From Gemmatimonadota bacterium (GTDB taxonomy: Bacteria > Latescibacterota > UBA2968 > UBA8231), in contig JAPOYQ010000437.1 in the NCBI GenBank assembly GCA_026706505.1, forward strand, positions 1 through 7,469: a stretch of DNA of 7,469 nucleotides. The letters are read 5' to 3'. Positions 1-5,877 of this stretch are shown here, piece after piece. The notes under the pieces were generated by a model. That model worked only from the letters and a program-made list of their open reading frames with translations. It ran no database searches and was not told the origin of the DNA. Position 1 is the stretch's first letter; every line of letters begins with the position of its first letter. The translations under genes were made by a program, and so were the position numbers.

Positions 1-24
1 GTTGTGGTTTCAATAAAATCCTAC

Positions 25-42
25 GGGCAAACTTCGTTGCCC
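25..42. other. Short inverted repeat upstream of the MFS gene
   Basis: GGGCAA (25-30) pairs with TTGCCC (37-42) around a six-base loop, ACTTCG. The stem is followed by TTTACTG on the + strand. It could be a weak terminator for a gene left of the window or part of the leader region of the MFS gene. There is no proper T-run and the stem is short, so its function is uncertain. Confidence 0.3.
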
Positions 43-65
43 TTTACTGACATCGCAACGATATT
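37..65 (+). promoter_or_regulatory. Weak candidate promoter for the MFS-HEAT gene
   Basis: TTGCCC (37-42) and GATATT (60-65) are separated by 17 bases. Each matches four of six consensus sigma70 positions. Transcription would begin about at base 72, almost at the ATG at 74, giving a leaderless or nearly leaderless mRNA. That would fit the lack of a Shine-Dalgarno site. The match is poor and the -35 lies inside an inverted repeat, so this is tentative. Confidence 0.22.
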
Positions 66-73
66 TTTTGTCT

Positions 74-2365
74 ATGAAAAATGCTCCTTCGCTCTCGCGC
101 GGCCAAGTGCATCGCGCCCTCCGCTCCTTCGTCGTCGCCAGCGGCTTGTGGGGCGCTTGGGGGCAAGCTTGTGGGCTGGGGACGGCGGCCTTTACTGGCT
201 TCGCGCTGTACTTAGGGGCCGACGGTGCCTTTATCGCCCTCTTCACCTCCGCCGCGTATTTCTTGGCCCTGACGCAATTGCTCGCGCCCTTGTTGAGCGC
301 CCGCGTCCGCGACAAGAAGCGCTTTGTCGTCTTCGGCGGCTACGTGGAAATCGTCTTCCGCGGGCTACCACTGATCATCCCCCTCTTCGTCCCAGAGCAG
401 TATCGTCTCCCGGCCTTGGTAGCCATGGTCTGCCTCAGCATGTTCAGCGGCTATGCGATCTCGCCCTTTTACAGCACTTGGATTGCCAACGCCGTGCCGG
501 AGAATATCCGCGCGCGCTTTGCCAGCCGCCAGACCATCGTCAGCACCATAGTAGCTATGATTGCCGGTTTTGCGATCGGCCAATTCCTCGACTTTTTCCC
601 CGGCGGCGGCTTTGTCTGGGTCTTTGCCGCTGGGTCGCTCTTTGGATTCTTGGGCTACTTAAACCTTCTCCGCGCCCCCTTTCCCCAACAGACAACCGCC
701 AGCGACGAACAAAGCACGCGCTTGCGCGACCTTGTGCTGCCCTTCTACGACGCCAACTTCCGCCGCGCCGCTCTCTTTTTTGGCCTGTGGACCTTTGGCA
801 TTGGCCTAGCTGGACCGCTCTACAGCGTCTTCATGCTCGACCGCCTGCAGATCTCCTATACCGAGGTCTCGATTTTCAACGCCCTGTTCATGCTGACCAG
901 CATTGCTGGCTACCGGCTCTGGGCTGGCCTCATCGACCGCTTCGGTGCCAGACCCGTCCTGCAAATTCTGATGACGCCGGCTGCGTTCCTGCCTCTTATC
1001 TGGACCTTTAATCAGCCAGGGGCTTACCACTTGGTACCTGTGGCCTTGGTCCTGAGCGGCATTCTATTCTCCGGGATCGGAGTGGGCATCAACCCCCTGC
1101 TCTACGGCCTGCTGCCCCAAGGCGAGAGACGCACGATGTATCTAGCAACTTGGTCGGTGACGGTCAACTTAATGGGTGCGCTCGGCCCCTTGTTGGGCGG
1201 CCTGCTCGTCGCCCAACTAGAGGGCTTGCGCTTTTCTGTGTTCGGCGTACCCATGGGCGATTTGCAAGTCATCTTTGCCCTCAGCGCCTTGGTCCGGCTA
1301 GTGCCTTTGTTCATCCTCCGCACTGTCAAGGACGCGCGGAGTGCGACTTCGCGCAGCCTGCTCTCGCGGATGCTGCGCGGCAATGTCCTCAGCTACGCGT
1401 ACAACGCCACCATCTTCAGCCTAGCCACGGCCGAGGGAACCAGAGCGCGCGCTGCCGAGGCCCTAGGCCGTTCGGGCAACCCCCTCGCCATCGAGCAATT
1501 GGTCCAAGCGCTAGCCGACGCTAGTCCCCGGGTGCGCCGCGCCGCGGCCCGCGCCTTGGGCGAGAGCCGATCGGAAAGCGCCACCGAACCCTTGGTGCGC
1601 GAACTGCTCGACGGGGCCTCGGACATCCGCAGCGAAGCCGCCGAGGCGCTGGGCCGCCTCGGATCCTCCACGAGCATCGATCCGCTGGTCGATGCACTGA
1701 GCGACGCCGATCCCCGGGTGCGCATCAGCGCTATCCGCGGCCTAGCCAGCATCCGTGGGGACGAAGTCCGCGAGCTACTGTTCTGGCACTTTGGCAGCGA
1801 TTTCGACCCATTGACATTCCCGACGCTGGTCGACGTCCTCAGCGAGCGCCAAGACCGCCGCATCGTCCGACCCGCGCTAGGCCGTCTGACCGACTTCCCC
1901 TCCCCGGCCGTGCGCTTGCAGCTACTCAACGGGGTCTGCCGTGCGCTAGGCGCTGGAGACCAATTCTACCGCTTGCTCTCGCGCGAGGATACCGACCGCG
2001 TCGCCGCCATCACCCGTCTGCTGCGCCGGGCAACGGACTCCTTGGGCAAAGCCCGCTGCATCAATGCCGAATACCGCACGCAGTTAAAGACCTTGTGTCG
2101 GGAGGTGGTCGTCGCTTATGAAGAGGAAAAGGCCGAGGCGCTAGTCGAGGCCATGCGGCAAATCCGTCGCACCGTGCGCGACGGACTCTCTGCCACTAGG
2201 GACCAAGCCTACGACGTACTCTCGGTGTACGTGATTCTCATCGCCATCGGTCGCTTCATCAACAGTCCGGTGCGGCAAGAGTCGCCCGTTGCCCAAGAGA
2301 TTTTTCTCACCGTATGCCTAGGGCGCTTAGCTGCTTTGATCCGCGAGATTGACGACAGCATTTGA
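74..2365 (+). CDS. MFS-type transporter fused to a C-terminal HEAT-repeat domain
   Basis: Predicted inner-membrane transporter of 763 residues; substrate unknown. Residues about 15-415 are very hydrophobic and resolve into roughly twelve membrane helices. The loop LWAGLIDRFGARPV, in the second half, is an MFS motif A (GxxDRxGxR type). WIANAVPENIRARFASR, in the first half, resembles the conserved loop of a family of bacterial MFS proteins. MFS proteins are usually about 400-450 residues. Here about 350 extra residues follow. At residues 457-549 there are three clear 31-residue HEAT repeats, with a fourth, diverged one after them. The rest of the tail is soluble and helical, with a charged stretch near EEEKAEALVEAMRQ and a more hydrophobic end. 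The tail is probably cytoplasmic and may bind a partner or regulate transport. ATG 74 is chosen; a TTG at 68 is possible. No clear ribosome binding site is visible. The stop lies four bases from that of the convergent glycosyltransferase gene. MFS assignment is firm; transport function is inferred. Confidence 0.85.
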   Translation: MKNAPSLSRGQVHRALRSFVVASGLWGAWGQACGLGTAAFTGFALYLGADGAFIALFTSAAYFLALTQLLAPLLSARVRDKKRFVVFGGYVEIVFRGLPLIIPLFVPEQYRLPALVAMVCLSMFSGYAISPFYSTWIANAVPENIRARFASRQTIVSTIVAMIAGFAIGQFLDFFPGGGFVWVFAAGSLFGFLGYLNLLRAPFPQQTTASDEQSTRLRDLVLPFYDANFRRAALFFGLWTFGIGLAGPLYSVFMLDRLQISYTEVSIFNALFMLTSIAGYRLWAGLIDRFGARPVLQILMTPAAFLPLIWTFNQPGAYHLVPVALVLSGILFSGIGVGINPLLYGLLPQGERRTMYLATWSVTVNLMGALGPLLGGLLVAQLEGLRFSVFGVPMGDLQVIFALSALVRLVPLFILRTVKDARSATSRSLLSRMLRGNVLSYAYNATIFSLATAEGTRARAAEALGRSGNPLAIEQLVQALADASPRVRRAAARALGESRSESATEPLVRELLDGASDIRSEAAEALGRLGSSTSIDPLVDALSDADPRVRISAIRGLASIRGDEVRELLFWHFGSDFDPLTFPTLVDVLSERQDRRIVRPALGRLTDFPSPAVRLQLLNGVCRALGAGDQFYRLLSREDTDRVAAITRLLRRATDSLGKARCINAEYRTQLKTLCREVVVAYEEEKAEALVEAMRQIRRTVRDGLSATRDQAYDVLSVYVILIAIGRFINSPVRQESPVAQEIFLTVCLGRLAALIREIDDSI
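1442..1813 (+). repeat. HEAT-repeat coding array, 93-bp period
   Basis: Three successive 31-codon units start at 1442, 1535 and 1628, and a diverged fourth starts at 1721. Each unit carries the pattern A-A-x-A-L-G near its start and P-L-V or Q-L-V near residue 20, typical of HEAT or PBS-lyase-like repeats. The 13-base string TCCCCGGGTGCGC occurs at 1525-1537 and again at 1711-1723, exactly 186 bases (two units) apart. This suggests expansion by duplication at the DNA level. Confidence 0.8.
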
Positions 2366-2369
2366 CCGC

Positions 2370-3086
2370 TCAGGACCGGCGGCGATGCACCCAACGGATC
2401 CGCGCCAAATCCTTGAGATTGGCCAGCGTCCCGGTCACCGGATTAAAGCGGCTGTCCGGGTCGAAACGCCATTTTACGGGGATCTTCGCAATGCGGTAGC
2501 CCGATTGGCGCGCCAGCAGCAGTAGCTCCACGTCGAACATAAACCCAGCGATCTGCTGCCGCGCGCAAAGATCGCGCACTACCTCGGCCTGAAAAAACTT
2601 AAACCCACACTGCGTATCGCTGAACTCGCCCAACCCCATCAGCGCGCGCAAGAGCCAGCCAAACGCCTCGGTCCCCCACTGCCGATAGCGTCGGCGCGCG
2701 ACGACGAATTCCGTCGCGCTCAGCGTCCGATCGCCGATCACTCCGTCCCACCCTGCTTCCAATAGAGGCATCACCTGATCGAGCGCGGCAATGTCGGTCT
2801 TGTAGTCGCCGTCCATAAAGCCGATGTAGCGACCCTGAGCCTCGGCCACGCCGTGCTGCACAGAATAGCCCTTGCCTCGGTTGCGGTCGTTTTGCACGCA
2901 GCGAACCTGCGGGTGCGCGCGGGCGTACTCCGCAACACAGGCGACCGTACGGTCGGTGCTGCCATCATCTACGACCAGCAATTCACAGGACCACGGACGC
3001 TGCTGCAGCAACGCGAGCGTCTGCTCCAAGGCAATGAGAATCCGCTTCTCTTCGTTGTACGCAGGTATGACGATGCTCAAATCCAT
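2370..3086 (-). CDS. Family 2 glycosyltransferase, polyprenyl-phosphate sugar transferase type
   Basis: A 238-residue GT-A fold enzyme, expected to move a sugar from a nucleotide donor to a lipid phosphate carrier at the inner face of the membrane. Features in order: SIVIPAYNEEKR (4-15), the start of the GT2 domain; VVDDGSTDRT (38-47) for nucleotide binding; NRGKGYSVQHG (69-79); FMDGDYKTD (90-98) at the metal-binding DxD position; VIGDR (116-120); DTQCGFKFF (157-165); GFMFDVELL (181-189); and IPVKWRFDPDSRF (202-214). This order matches the ALG5 / dolichyl-phosphate beta-glucosyltransferase-like group. No C-terminal membrane helix is present, so it is the short, single-domain form. ATG 3086 is preferred because the domain starts right after it; the reading frame continues 18 codons upstream but those residues do not look like the family. 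No strong ribosome binding site is seen. Donor and acceptor are not determined. Confidence 0.88.
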   Translation of the reverse strand: MDLSIVIPAYNEEKRILIALEQTLALLQQRPWSCELLVVDDGSTDRTVACVAEYARAHPQVRCVQNDRNRGKGYSVQHGVAEAQGRYIGFMDGDYKTDIAALDQVMPLLEAGWDGVIGDRTLSATEFVVARRRYRQWGTEAFGWLLRALMGLGEFSDTQCGFKFFQAEVVRDLCARQQIAGFMFDVELLLLARQSGYRIAKIPVKWRFDPDSRFNPVTGTLANLKDLARIRWVHRRRS

Positions 3087-3098
3087 AGCTACGTCCGC

Positions 3099-3127
3099 TT
3101 GACGTCTCCAGCCGCCGCGCCTATAAT
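3099..3127 (+). promoter_or_regulatory. Near-consensus sigma70 promoter for the HIT gene
   Basis: TTGACG (3099-3104) matches five of six -35 bases and TATAAT (3122-3127) is a perfect -10, with the optimal 17-base spacer. Transcription should start near 3134, giving a leader of about 33 bases that contains the ribosome binding site GAGAAAGG (3156-3163). It lies in the 80-base gap between divergent genes. Confidence 0.8.
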
Positions 3128-3166
3128 CCGCCGCAACCAAGCCCCTAATCCATGTGAGAAAGGCCG

Positions 3167-3514
3167 ATGAGCGAGGAGACCATTTTTAGCAAAATCATCC
3201 GCCGCGAAATTCCCGCCGACATCGTCTATGAGGACGACGACTGTCTGGCTTTCCGCGACATCCAACCCCAAGCCCCGACGCACATCCTCGTCATACCCAA
3301 GGAAGTCGTCGCCGGCGTGCAACACGCCGCCCCCGAGCACGGCCACCTGCTCGGCCACCTGCTGCTCAAGGCCAGCCAGATCGCCGAAGAGCAGGGCCTA
3401 GCCGCAGCGGGCTACCGCTTGGTCATCAACGCCGGTGCCGACGGAGGGCAAACGGTCGATCACCTCCACGTCCACTTGCTCGGCGGCCGTCCCATGCAGT
3501 GGCCTCCTGGATAA
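3167..3514 (+). CDS. HIT-family (histidine triad) nucleotide-binding protein, HINT type
   Basis: A small cytosolic protein of 115 residues, the usual length for the HINT branch. The histidine triad is DHLHVHLLGGRPM, with H99, H101 and H103. Family members hydrolyse purine nucleoside phosphoramidates and similar adenylated compounds, with the central histidine as nucleophile. Other signatures are the N-terminal TIFSKIIRREIPADIVYEDD (5-24), HILVIPKE (39-46) and RLVINAGADGGQTV (84-97), all characteristic of HINT proteins. The start follows a good ribosome binding site (GAGAAAGG, seven bases from the last G to the ACG-rich gap before ATG, about optimal) and a near-perfect promoter. The stop codon TAA (3512-3514) lies in the A-tract beside the hairpin that ends convergent rplC transcription. 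The gene appears to be monocistronic. The physiological substrate in bacteria is poorly known. Confidence 0.93.
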   Translation: MSEETIFSKIIRREIPADIVYEDDDCLAFRDIQPQAPTHILVIPKEVVAGVQHAAPEHGHLLGHLLLKASQIAEEQGLAAAGYRLVINAGADGGQTVDHLHVHLLGGRPMQWPPG

Positions 3515-3547
3515 AAAAAGAGGCGATGCCACATCGGGCATCGCCTC
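3512..3547 (-). terminator. Intrinsic terminator of rplC
   Basis: An 11-base perfect stem, GAGGCGATGCC (3520-3530) with GGCATCGCCTC (3537-3547), closes a six-base loop. Read on the - strand the hairpin is followed by seven T residues (complement of the A-run 3513-3519), a classic rho-independent terminator placed 24 bases after the rplC stop. On the + strand there is no T-run after the stem, so it would stop HIT transcription only weakly. Confidence 0.9.
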
Positions 3548-3571
3548 GCAAGCACTCTTAAAGCAGGGGGC

Positions 3572-4189
3572 TTAAATGGTCTGTATCAGGACGTAGCCGT
3601 TGACTCCCCCCGGCACCGCTCCCTTGAGGAAGAGCAAGTTGCGATCCGCGTCGATCCGCTCGACGGTCAACCCCTTGGTGGAGACTCGCTTGTTGCCCAT
3701 CTGGCCGGACATTTTTTTGCCCTTCCACACCTTGCCCGGCGTCGTGCCCTGGCCGATGGAGCCGCCGTGGCGTATGGTATCGGGCGTGCCATGGCTCGCG
3801 TTTTTGCCGCGGAAACCGTGGCGCTTGACCACCCCGGCAAACCCCTTGCCCTTGGATTTGCCCGTCACTTTGACCTGGTGGCCAACCTCAAACTGGCTCA
3901 CATCCAAGACTTGGCCGACTTCAAATTCGCCCTCTTCGCCGCGAAATTCGCGTAGGATGCGGTGTCCGCTCACACCGGCCTTGTCCAGATGGCCCTTTTG
4001 CGGCTTGGTCAGCTTGCGCTCTTGCACTTCGTCGAATGCCAGTTGCAAAGCCGAATATCCATTGTCCTCTTCGGTCCGCACTTGTACCACCGGGCAGGGA
4101 CCGGCCGCGACGATCGTCACTGGCGTGAGCTCCTCGCGGTCGTTGTACACCTGCGTCATTCCCAATTTCTTGCCAATCAAGGCCCCCAT
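3572..4189 (-). CDS. rplC: 50S ribosomal protein L3
   Basis: A complete 205-residue L3, close to the usual bacterial length (about 205-210). L3 binds 23S rRNA, nucleates early large-subunit assembly, and extends a loop towards the peptidyl transferase centre. Recognisable features are the start GALIGKKLGMTQVY (2-15), VTIVAAGPCPVVQVRT (24-39), KGKGFAGVVKRHGF (113-126), SHGTPDTIRHGGSIG (132-146), TPGKVWKGKKMSGQMG (150-165) and LLFLKGAVPG (185-194). Nothing is truncated or broken. The ribosome binding site GAAGGAG (complement of 4198-4204) is strong. The gene normally lies in the S10 operon between rpsJ and rplD; here neither is adjacent. Upstream is a divergent glycosyltransferase, downstream a terminator and the convergent HIT gene, so it is transcribed alone. 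It may be the only L3 gene, moved out of the operon, or a second copy; the window cannot decide. Confidence 0.97.
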   Translation of the reverse strand: MGALIGKKLGMTQVYNDREELTPVTIVAAGPCPVVQVRTEEDNGYSALQLAFDEVQERKLTKPQKGHLDKAGVSGHRILREFRGEEGEFEVGQVLDVSQFEVGHQVKVTGKSKGKGFAGVVKRHGFRGKNASHGTPDTIRHGGSIGQGTTPGKVWKGKKMSGQMGNKRVSTKGLTVERIDADRNLLFLKGAVPGGVNGYVLIQTI

Positions 4190-4233
4190 AAGGCCAACTC
4201 CTTCAAATAGTTGTCTAGCAAACAGAATTGTAA

Positions 4234-4262
4234 AAATTACGCAAAAATGTCATGGTGAGCAA
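4234..4262 (-). promoter_or_regulatory. Candidate sigma70 promoter for rplC
   Basis: On the - strand TTGCTC (complement of 4257-4262) and TAATTT (complement of 4234-4239) are 17 bases apart. Start of transcription would be near 4227, leaving a leader of about 38 bases with the rplC ribosome binding site. An overlapping alternative is ATGACA with TACAAT, but its spacer is only 15 bases. The 99-base gap is AT-rich compared with the coding DNA around it, as expected for a promoter region serving divergent genes. Confidence 0.42.
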
Positions 4263-4276
4263 GAGACTCCCGCAGT

Positions 4277-4280
4277 GGAG
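4277..4280 (+). promoter_or_regulatory. Ribosome binding site supporting the TTG start of the GT9 gene
   Basis: GGAG lies eight bases before TTG 4289. No ATG or GTG is available near the conserved N-terminus, so this site decides the start. Confidence 0.6.
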
Positions 4281-4288
4281 CGGCAAAA

Positions 4289-5185
4289 TTGAGCGCGATA
4301 ACCATATTTCGCGGCGGGGCGATAGGCGACTTTGTCCTCACTCTACCCGCCATCGATGCTGTGCGCCGGGCTTTTCCAGCCGACTTGCGCCTCATCGGTC
4401 GCCCGGCGACCCTAGCGCTCGGTCCAGCGGCCTCCATCCTCGACGGCGAAGACCCGCGCTTGATTCCCCTGCACCGCGATGGGCCGCTTCCCCCGGCCAC
4501 GCGCCAGCTCTTCGCCGCTACGCAGCGCGTGCTAGCCTATGCGGTCAATGCCCAACAACACTTCGGCCCGCAACTGCGCCGAGCCGTCGCCGGCCCCGTG
4601 CTGCTGTGGGACCCGCGACCCCCAGCTAATTTCCGCGGCCACATCGTCGATCACTTGCTGAGCCCCTTGCGGCAATGGAGCCTGCCCATCGGCGACCGCA
4701 CCCCACACATCGAACTGCGGCCCGACGACTACGGCTATGTAGACGCGCACCCCTCCGCACCCGAAGTCGTCATCCACCTAGGCAGCGGCTCGCCAGCCAA
4801 GTGCTGGCCCGTGGCGAATTTCCACGCCCTCGCCAACGCGCTGCAAAAAAGGGGCTGGCATACCGCGCTCCTGTGCGGCCCAGTCGAACGCGAACGCCAA
4901 CTCACCGTCAGCAACCTACCCACGCTCCACCCTCCAGACCTGCGCGCCCTCGCCGGCCTGCTCTCCAAAGCCGCGCTCTTCATCGGCAACGACTCCGGCC
5001 CCGGGCACATAGCTGCGGCCGTCGGCACCCCGACCCTGACGCTATTTGGCCCCACCGATCCCCGGCTGTGGGCACCGTGCGGCAAGCGCAGCCAAGTCCT
5101 CCAAGCACCGACCGCAGACATCGCTGCAATCCCCACTGAGACCGCAATAGATGCTGCGCTAGCCCTTCTCCAGAGCGCGAGATGA
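4289..5185 (+). CDS. Family 9 glycosyltransferase (ADP-heptose:LPS heptosyltransferase-like)
   Basis: A 298-residue GT-B fold enzyme of the WaaC/WaaF/RfaF group, which in Gram-negative bacteria adds heptose to lipopolysaccharide inner core from ADP-heptose at the cytoplasmic face of the membrane. The N-terminal strand and loop ITIFRGGAIGDFVLTLPAID (4-23) contain the family GD motif, with D14 at the catalytic-base position. The nucleotide-binding half shows VIHLGSGSPAKCWPVANF (161-178), with K171 at the conserved lysine position, and FIGNDSGPGHIAAAVGTP (231-248), with D235, followed by LFGPTDPRLWAP (252-263). It starts with TTG because the conserved first strand begins only three codons later and no ATG or GTG fits. 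It overlaps pcm by four bases, so the two are likely co-translated. No other lipopolysaccharide genes are near, so the true sugar and acceptor are unknown; a family member acting on another glycan is possible. Confidence 0.9.
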   Translation: MSAITIFRGGAIGDFVLTLPAIDAVRRAFPADLRLIGRPATLALGPAASILDGEDPRLIPLHRDGPLPPATRQLFAATQRVLAYAVNAQQHFGPQLRRAVAGPVLLWDPRPPANFRGHIVDHLLSPLRQWSLPIGDRTPHIELRPDDYGYVDAHPSAPEVVIHLGSGSPAKCWPVANFHALANALQKRGWHTALLCGPVERERQLTVSNLPTLHPPDLRALAGLLSKAALFIGNDSGPGHIAAAVGTPTLTLFGPTDPRLWAPCGKRSQVLQAPTADIAAIPTETAIDAALALLQSAR

Positions 5186-5802
5186 CCTCCTACGCCGACC
5201 AACGCCTCACTATGGTGCGCGAGCAACTCAGCCAGCGCGGCATTCGCGACCCGCGCGTACTCGCGGCGTTTGACCGCGTCCCAAGGCATTGCTACGTCCC
5301 GGAGGCCTTACGTCCCCACGCGTATGCCGATCACCCGCTGGCCATCGGCGCGGACCAAACCATCTCGCAGCCATACGTAGTGGCCTATATGCTCTCGGTT
5401 CTCAGCTTGCAGGGTGAGGAACGGGTCTTGGAGATTGGCACCGGCTCTGGGTACCAAACCGCCCTACTCGCCGAACTGGCCGGCCAAGTCTATAGCATTG
5501 AATTTTTTTCCGACCTTGCCGCACAGGCCCGTCGCGTGCTCGCCAACACAGGCTATGGCCACGTCGCCCTCCGCGTCGGCGACGGCCGCATGGGCTGGGC
5601 CGAGGCCGCCCCTTTTGACGCCATCGTATGCTCGGCCGCACCCGCTACTATCCCACCCGCTCTAACCGAACAACTAGCGCCTAACGGTCGCTTTATTCTC
5701 CCGCTAGGCACCCGACGCCAACACTTGATCTTGGTAGAGCGCAGCGCGACCGGCCTCAGCCAACGCAAACTCCTACCCGTGCGCTTCGTGCCGATGCAGT
5801 AG
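5182..5802 (+). CDS. pcm: Protein-L-isoaspartate O-methyltransferase
   Basis: A cytosolic repair enzyme of 206 residues (family about 205-215). It methylates isoaspartyl residues in aged proteins with S-adenosylmethionine, starting their return to normal aspartate. Visible signatures: ADQTISQPYVVAYM (57-70), the conserved substrate-side motif; RVLEIGTGSGYQTALLAEL (81-99), SAM motif I; VYSIE (103-107), with the acidic residue expected to hold the ribose; GDGRMGW (133-139); PFDAIVCSAAP (144-154); and NGRFILPLG (168-176). It ends soon after RFVPM, a few residues shorter than many relatives. ATG 5182 overlaps the TGA of the preceding glycosyltransferase gene (ATGA), and no strong ribosome binding site of its own is visible, which suggests translational coupling. 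In enterobacteria pcm lies beside surE and rpoS; that context is absent here. Confidence 0.95.
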   Translation: MTSYADQRLTMVREQLSQRGIRDPRVLAAFDRVPRHCYVPEALRPHAYADHPLAIGADQTISQPYVVAYMLSVLSLQGEERVLEIGTGSGYQTALLAELAGQVYSIEFFSDLAAQARRVLANTGYGHVALRVGDGRMGWAEAAPFDAIVCSAAPATIPPALTEQLAPNGRFILPLGTRRQHLILVERSATGLSQRKLLPVRFVPMQ

Positions 5803-5817
5803 CAGGCTACGGAGGAG

Positions 5818-5846
5818 TTGCCATTGCACGACATGCACAGTATAGA
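5818..5846 (+). promoter_or_regulatory. Sigma70-type promoter for the Uma2-family gene
   Basis: TTGCCA (5818-5823) and TATAGA (5841-5846) are spaced by exactly 17 bases, each close to consensus (five of six). Transcription should start near 5853, leaving about 25 bases before ATG 5878. This argues that the gene is expressed separately from the upstream pcm operon and against translation starts at TTG 5818 or 5824. Confidence 0.6.
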
Positions 5847-5863
5847 TAAATCAGAACGTCAGT

Positions 5864-5868
5864 GGAGG
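5864..5868 (+). promoter_or_regulatory. Ribosome binding site fixing the Uma2 gene start
   Basis: GGAGG lies nine bases before ATG 5878, good spacing and a strong match. It favours this ATG over upstream in-frame TTG codons at 5818 and 5824 and the ATG at 5833. Confidence 0.7.
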
Positions 5869-5877
5869 AATGCAACT

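Noticed and set aside
4..1011. Long + strand open frame overlapping the MFS gene
   Set aside because: It is rich in Arg, Pro and Leu with no recognisable domain, and it lies out of frame over the well-supported MFS coding region. It is a high-GC shadow.
1393..1929. A 178-codon - strand open frame opposite the HEAT repeats
   Set aside because: The protein is Ser, Arg and Ala rich and low in complexity, as expected from the antisense of repetitive GC-rich coding DNA. No start signal supports it.
3087..3150. A - strand promoter for the family 2 glycosyltransferase overlapping the HIT promoter
   Set aside because: TATAGG can be read on the - strand, but the hexamer 17 bases upstream (TTAGGG) is a poor -35.
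4211..4239. A + strand promoter for the GT9-pcm operon from TTGTCT and a downstream AT-rich hexamer
   Set aside because: The -10 candidates match poorly at any acceptable spacing. A promoter must exist nearby, but I cannot point to it.
3600..4292. A 230-codon + strand open frame opposite rplC
   Set aside because: It is the antisense of a certain rplC gene, with Pro and Ser rich, domain-free sequence. Not a separate gene.
4735..5289. A 184-codon - strand open frame opposite the GT9 and pcm genes
   Set aside because: It spans the junction of two well-supported genes in antisense and shows no known motif.
5818..5877. Longer Uma2 protein starting at TTG 5818 or 5824
   Set aside because: The region contains a good promoter, the added residues are not typical of the family, and ATG 5878 has a better placed ribosome binding site.
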